Shown one piece after another: positions 5,984 through 7,206 of a DNA stretch of 7,206 nucleotides. Source of the DNA: Arenicella sp. (GTDB lineage: Bacteria > Pseudomonadota > Gammaproteobacteria > Arenicellales > Arenicellaceae). Numbering within the stretch: the first letter of the stretch is position 1; each line of letters starts with the position of its first letter. Under the pieces are notes generated by a model that was not told where the DNA came from, ran no database searches, and was given only the letters and a program-made list of their open reading frames with translations. The position numbers and the translations under genes were made by a program. The stretch covers positions 1 to 7,206 of the forward strand of contig JALZWI010000230.1 of the NCBI GenBank assembly GCA_023299895.1. The letters run 5' to 3'.

Positions 5984-7006
5984 TTAAATCGGTGGTAAGT
6001 CTTCTAACGACCAACGCGGTTTCACCTGAAACGACAAGTCAGGGTTGGCTTGGTGCATCCGCTGCGCGCCTGCAAACGCGATCATTGCGCCATTGTCAGT
6101 ACAAAATTCAATTCTCGGAAAGTAAACTTTGGCTTGTTGTTTTTGTGTCATCACTTGCAACATCTCTCTAAGCCGTTTATTTGCACCTACACCGCCCGCA
6201 ACAACTAAACGTTTAGCGCCTGTCTCTATTAATGCTCGCTTTGATTTAATTGTAAGCGTATCAACCGCGGCCTCTTGAAAGGCAATCGCAATATCAGCAA
6301 CCGTTTGTTCGTCTAAACCGTCGTTTTTAATTTGCTCTTGCACGGTGGTCAGGCCAAAGGTTTTTAACCCGCTATAGCTAAAGTCCATACCAGCATGTTT
6401 AACCATTGGTCGTGGGAAGGTAAAACGTTCGTTGTTTCCTGACAAAGCCGCTTGTGCAATCGCTGGACCACCAGGGTAACCCAAACCTAAAATTTTTGCG
6501 GTTTTATCAAAGGCCTCACCAACCGCATCATCCAATGTCTGGCCTAAGATTTTATATTGGCCAATTCCTTCGACACTGGCTAATAAGGTATGCCCACCTG
6601 ACACTAACAAGGCGACAAATGGAAACTCTGGCGCATCGTCTTCTAGCATTGGCGCTAGCATATGACCTTCCATATGATGTACACCGACAGCTGGCACACC
6701 CCAAGCAAAGGCCAAGCCTTTTGCGACAGCACTACCCGCTAATAACGCCCCAGCCAAACCTGGACCACTGGTATAGGCAATACCATCGATCTCTTGCTTA
6801 TCACAATTCGCTTTTGCTAAAACCGCATCCACAAGTGGCAATACTTTGCGTATGTGGTCGCGGGCAGCCAGTTCAGGCACCACGCCACCGTACTCACGAT
6901 GCGTTTCTATTTGCGAGAATAAAGCATGCGCTAACAAGCCTTGTTCTGTGTCAAAAATTGCCACACCAGTGTCATCACAGGAGGTTTCGATGCCTAATAC
7001 ACGCAT
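5984..7006 (-). CDS. tsaD: tRNA N6-adenosine threonylcarbamoyltransferase
   Basis: TsaD transfers the threonylcarbamoyl group from TC-AMP to A37 of ANN-decoding tRNAs, working with TsaB and TsaE, and is essential in most bacteria. The 340 residues are family length. Motifs include GIETSCDDT (5-13), ELAARDH (45-51), the metal-binding HMEGH with His111 and His115, LLVSGGHT (133-140), GYPGGP (176-181), GGVGAN (271-276) and CTDNGAMIA with Asp304 as a further metal ligand. It starts at ATG 7006 in an AT-rich leader with no Shine-Dalgarno sequence. It is divergent from rpsU across 159 bp, a common gammaproteobacterial arrangement, and the DUF3187-like gene follows after 3 bp. Confidence 0.98.
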   Translation of the reverse strand: MRVLGIETSCDDTGVAIFDTEQGLLAHALFSQIETHREYGGVVPELAARDHIRKVLPLVDAVLAKANCDKQEIDGIAYTSGPGLAGALLAGSAVAKGLAFAWGVPAVGVHHMEGHMLAPMLEDDAPEFPFVALLVSGGHTLLASVEGIGQYKILGQTLDDAVGEAFDKTAKILGLGYPGGPAIAQAALSGNNERFTFPRPMVKHAGMDFSYSGLKTFGLTTVQEQIKNDGLDEQTVADIAIAFQEAAVDTLTIKSKRALIETGAKRLVVAGGVGANKRLREMLQVMTQKQQAKVYFPRIEFCTDNGAMIAFAGAQRMHQANPDLSFQVKPRWSLEDLPPI

Positions 7007-7099
7007 ATTTAATTTATTTAGATGGTTTTGGTAATAGTTTAGGGGGTATTGCGTCTAATTACTAACTCTTCAAAAATAACTATTTTTTATTGATTCTGC

Positions 7100-7128
7100 T
7101 ATACAGAGCCAACTGAAACGGCTAGAAT
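7100..7128 (+). promoter_or_regulatory. Candidate rpsU promoter with GC-rich discriminator
   Basis: TATACA (7100-7105, four of six to consensus) and TAGAAT (7123-7128, five of six) are separated by exactly 17 bases. The predicted start is near 7135, about 30 bases before the rpsU ATG. An A/T-rich block upstream (about 7072-7095) could act as an UP element. Directly after the -10 lies CGCGCG (7129-7134), the GC-rich discriminator typical of promoters inhibited by ppGpp and DksA, such as those of ribosomal genes. The elements are seen; the regulation is inferred. Confidence 0.6.
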
Positions 7129-7165
7129 CGCGCGTCCTGAAAGAATATTAGCAAGAAAAATTTTT

Positions 7166-7206
7166 ATGCCACAAGTTAAAGTTAAAAACGACGAACCATT
7201 TGACGT
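7166..7206 (+). CDS. rpsU: 30S ribosomal protein S21, first 13 codons (cut by window edge)
   Basis: The visible peptide is MPQVKVKNDEPFDV, the last residue inferred from an incomplete GT codon. It matches the S21 N-terminus (E. coli MPVIKVRENEPFDV). S21 is a small basic protein of the 30S subunit that takes part in translation initiation. The position, divergent from tsaD, is the expected one in Gammaproteobacteria, where dnaG and rpoD often follow, but those lie outside this window. The leader before the ATG is GCAAGAAAAATTTTT, with no convincing Shine-Dalgarno sequence. Confidence 0.93.
   Translation, partial: MPQVKVKNDEPFD

Noticed and set aside
6454..7065. 203-codon open frame antisense to tsaD
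   Set aside because: It runs opposite an unmistakable, fully conserved tsaD, and its His/Leu/Arg/Pro-rich translation is typical of an antisense shadow.

Overview
This window reads as chromosomal housekeeping DNA from a gammaproteobacterium of moderate GC, probably outside the Enterobacterales. The evidence is the divergent rpsU / tsaD pair followed by plsY, folB and folK, a neighbourhood common in Gammaproteobacteria, with proteins that align closely with E. coli and Pseudomonas family members from memory. Species or genus cannot be fixed from the sequence.

Layout. Left end, minus strand: the 5' part of hslO (redox chaperone Hsp33, cut by the window edge) lies 18 bp downstream of uppP (undecaprenyl-diphosphate phosphatase), probably as one transcription unit. 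Divergent from uppP, plus strand: a pteridine-reductase-type short-chain dehydrogenase. Then comes an accessory-looking stretch of about 1.15 kb (2221-3370). It holds one AT-rich orphan gene for a 114-residue, probably four-helix membrane protein that starts at TTG, followed by about 670 bp with protein-like but broken reading frames and a diverged short repeat. Minus strand: folK and folB, transcribed as folB then folK, with the folB stop touching the folK start. Divergent from folB, plus strand: plsY (glycerol-3-phosphate acyltransferase). Convergent with plsY, minus strand: a DUF3187-like outer-membrane protein, 3 bp downstream of tsaD (tRNA t6A synthesis). Right edge, plus strand: the first 13 codons of rpsU behind a promoter with a GC-rich discriminator.

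Functionally, folB and folK carry out two consecutive steps of folate synthesis, and the pteridine reductase fits the same pteridine/folate theme although it lies beyond the accessory stretch and on the other strand. uppP and plsY serve envelope building (lipid carrier recycling, phospholipid synthesis), and tsaD and rpsU serve translation. No tRNA, rRNA, CRISPR array, intact insertion sequence or convincing intrinsic terminator was seen. No clearly new multi-gene system is present. The least explained part is 2221-3370.
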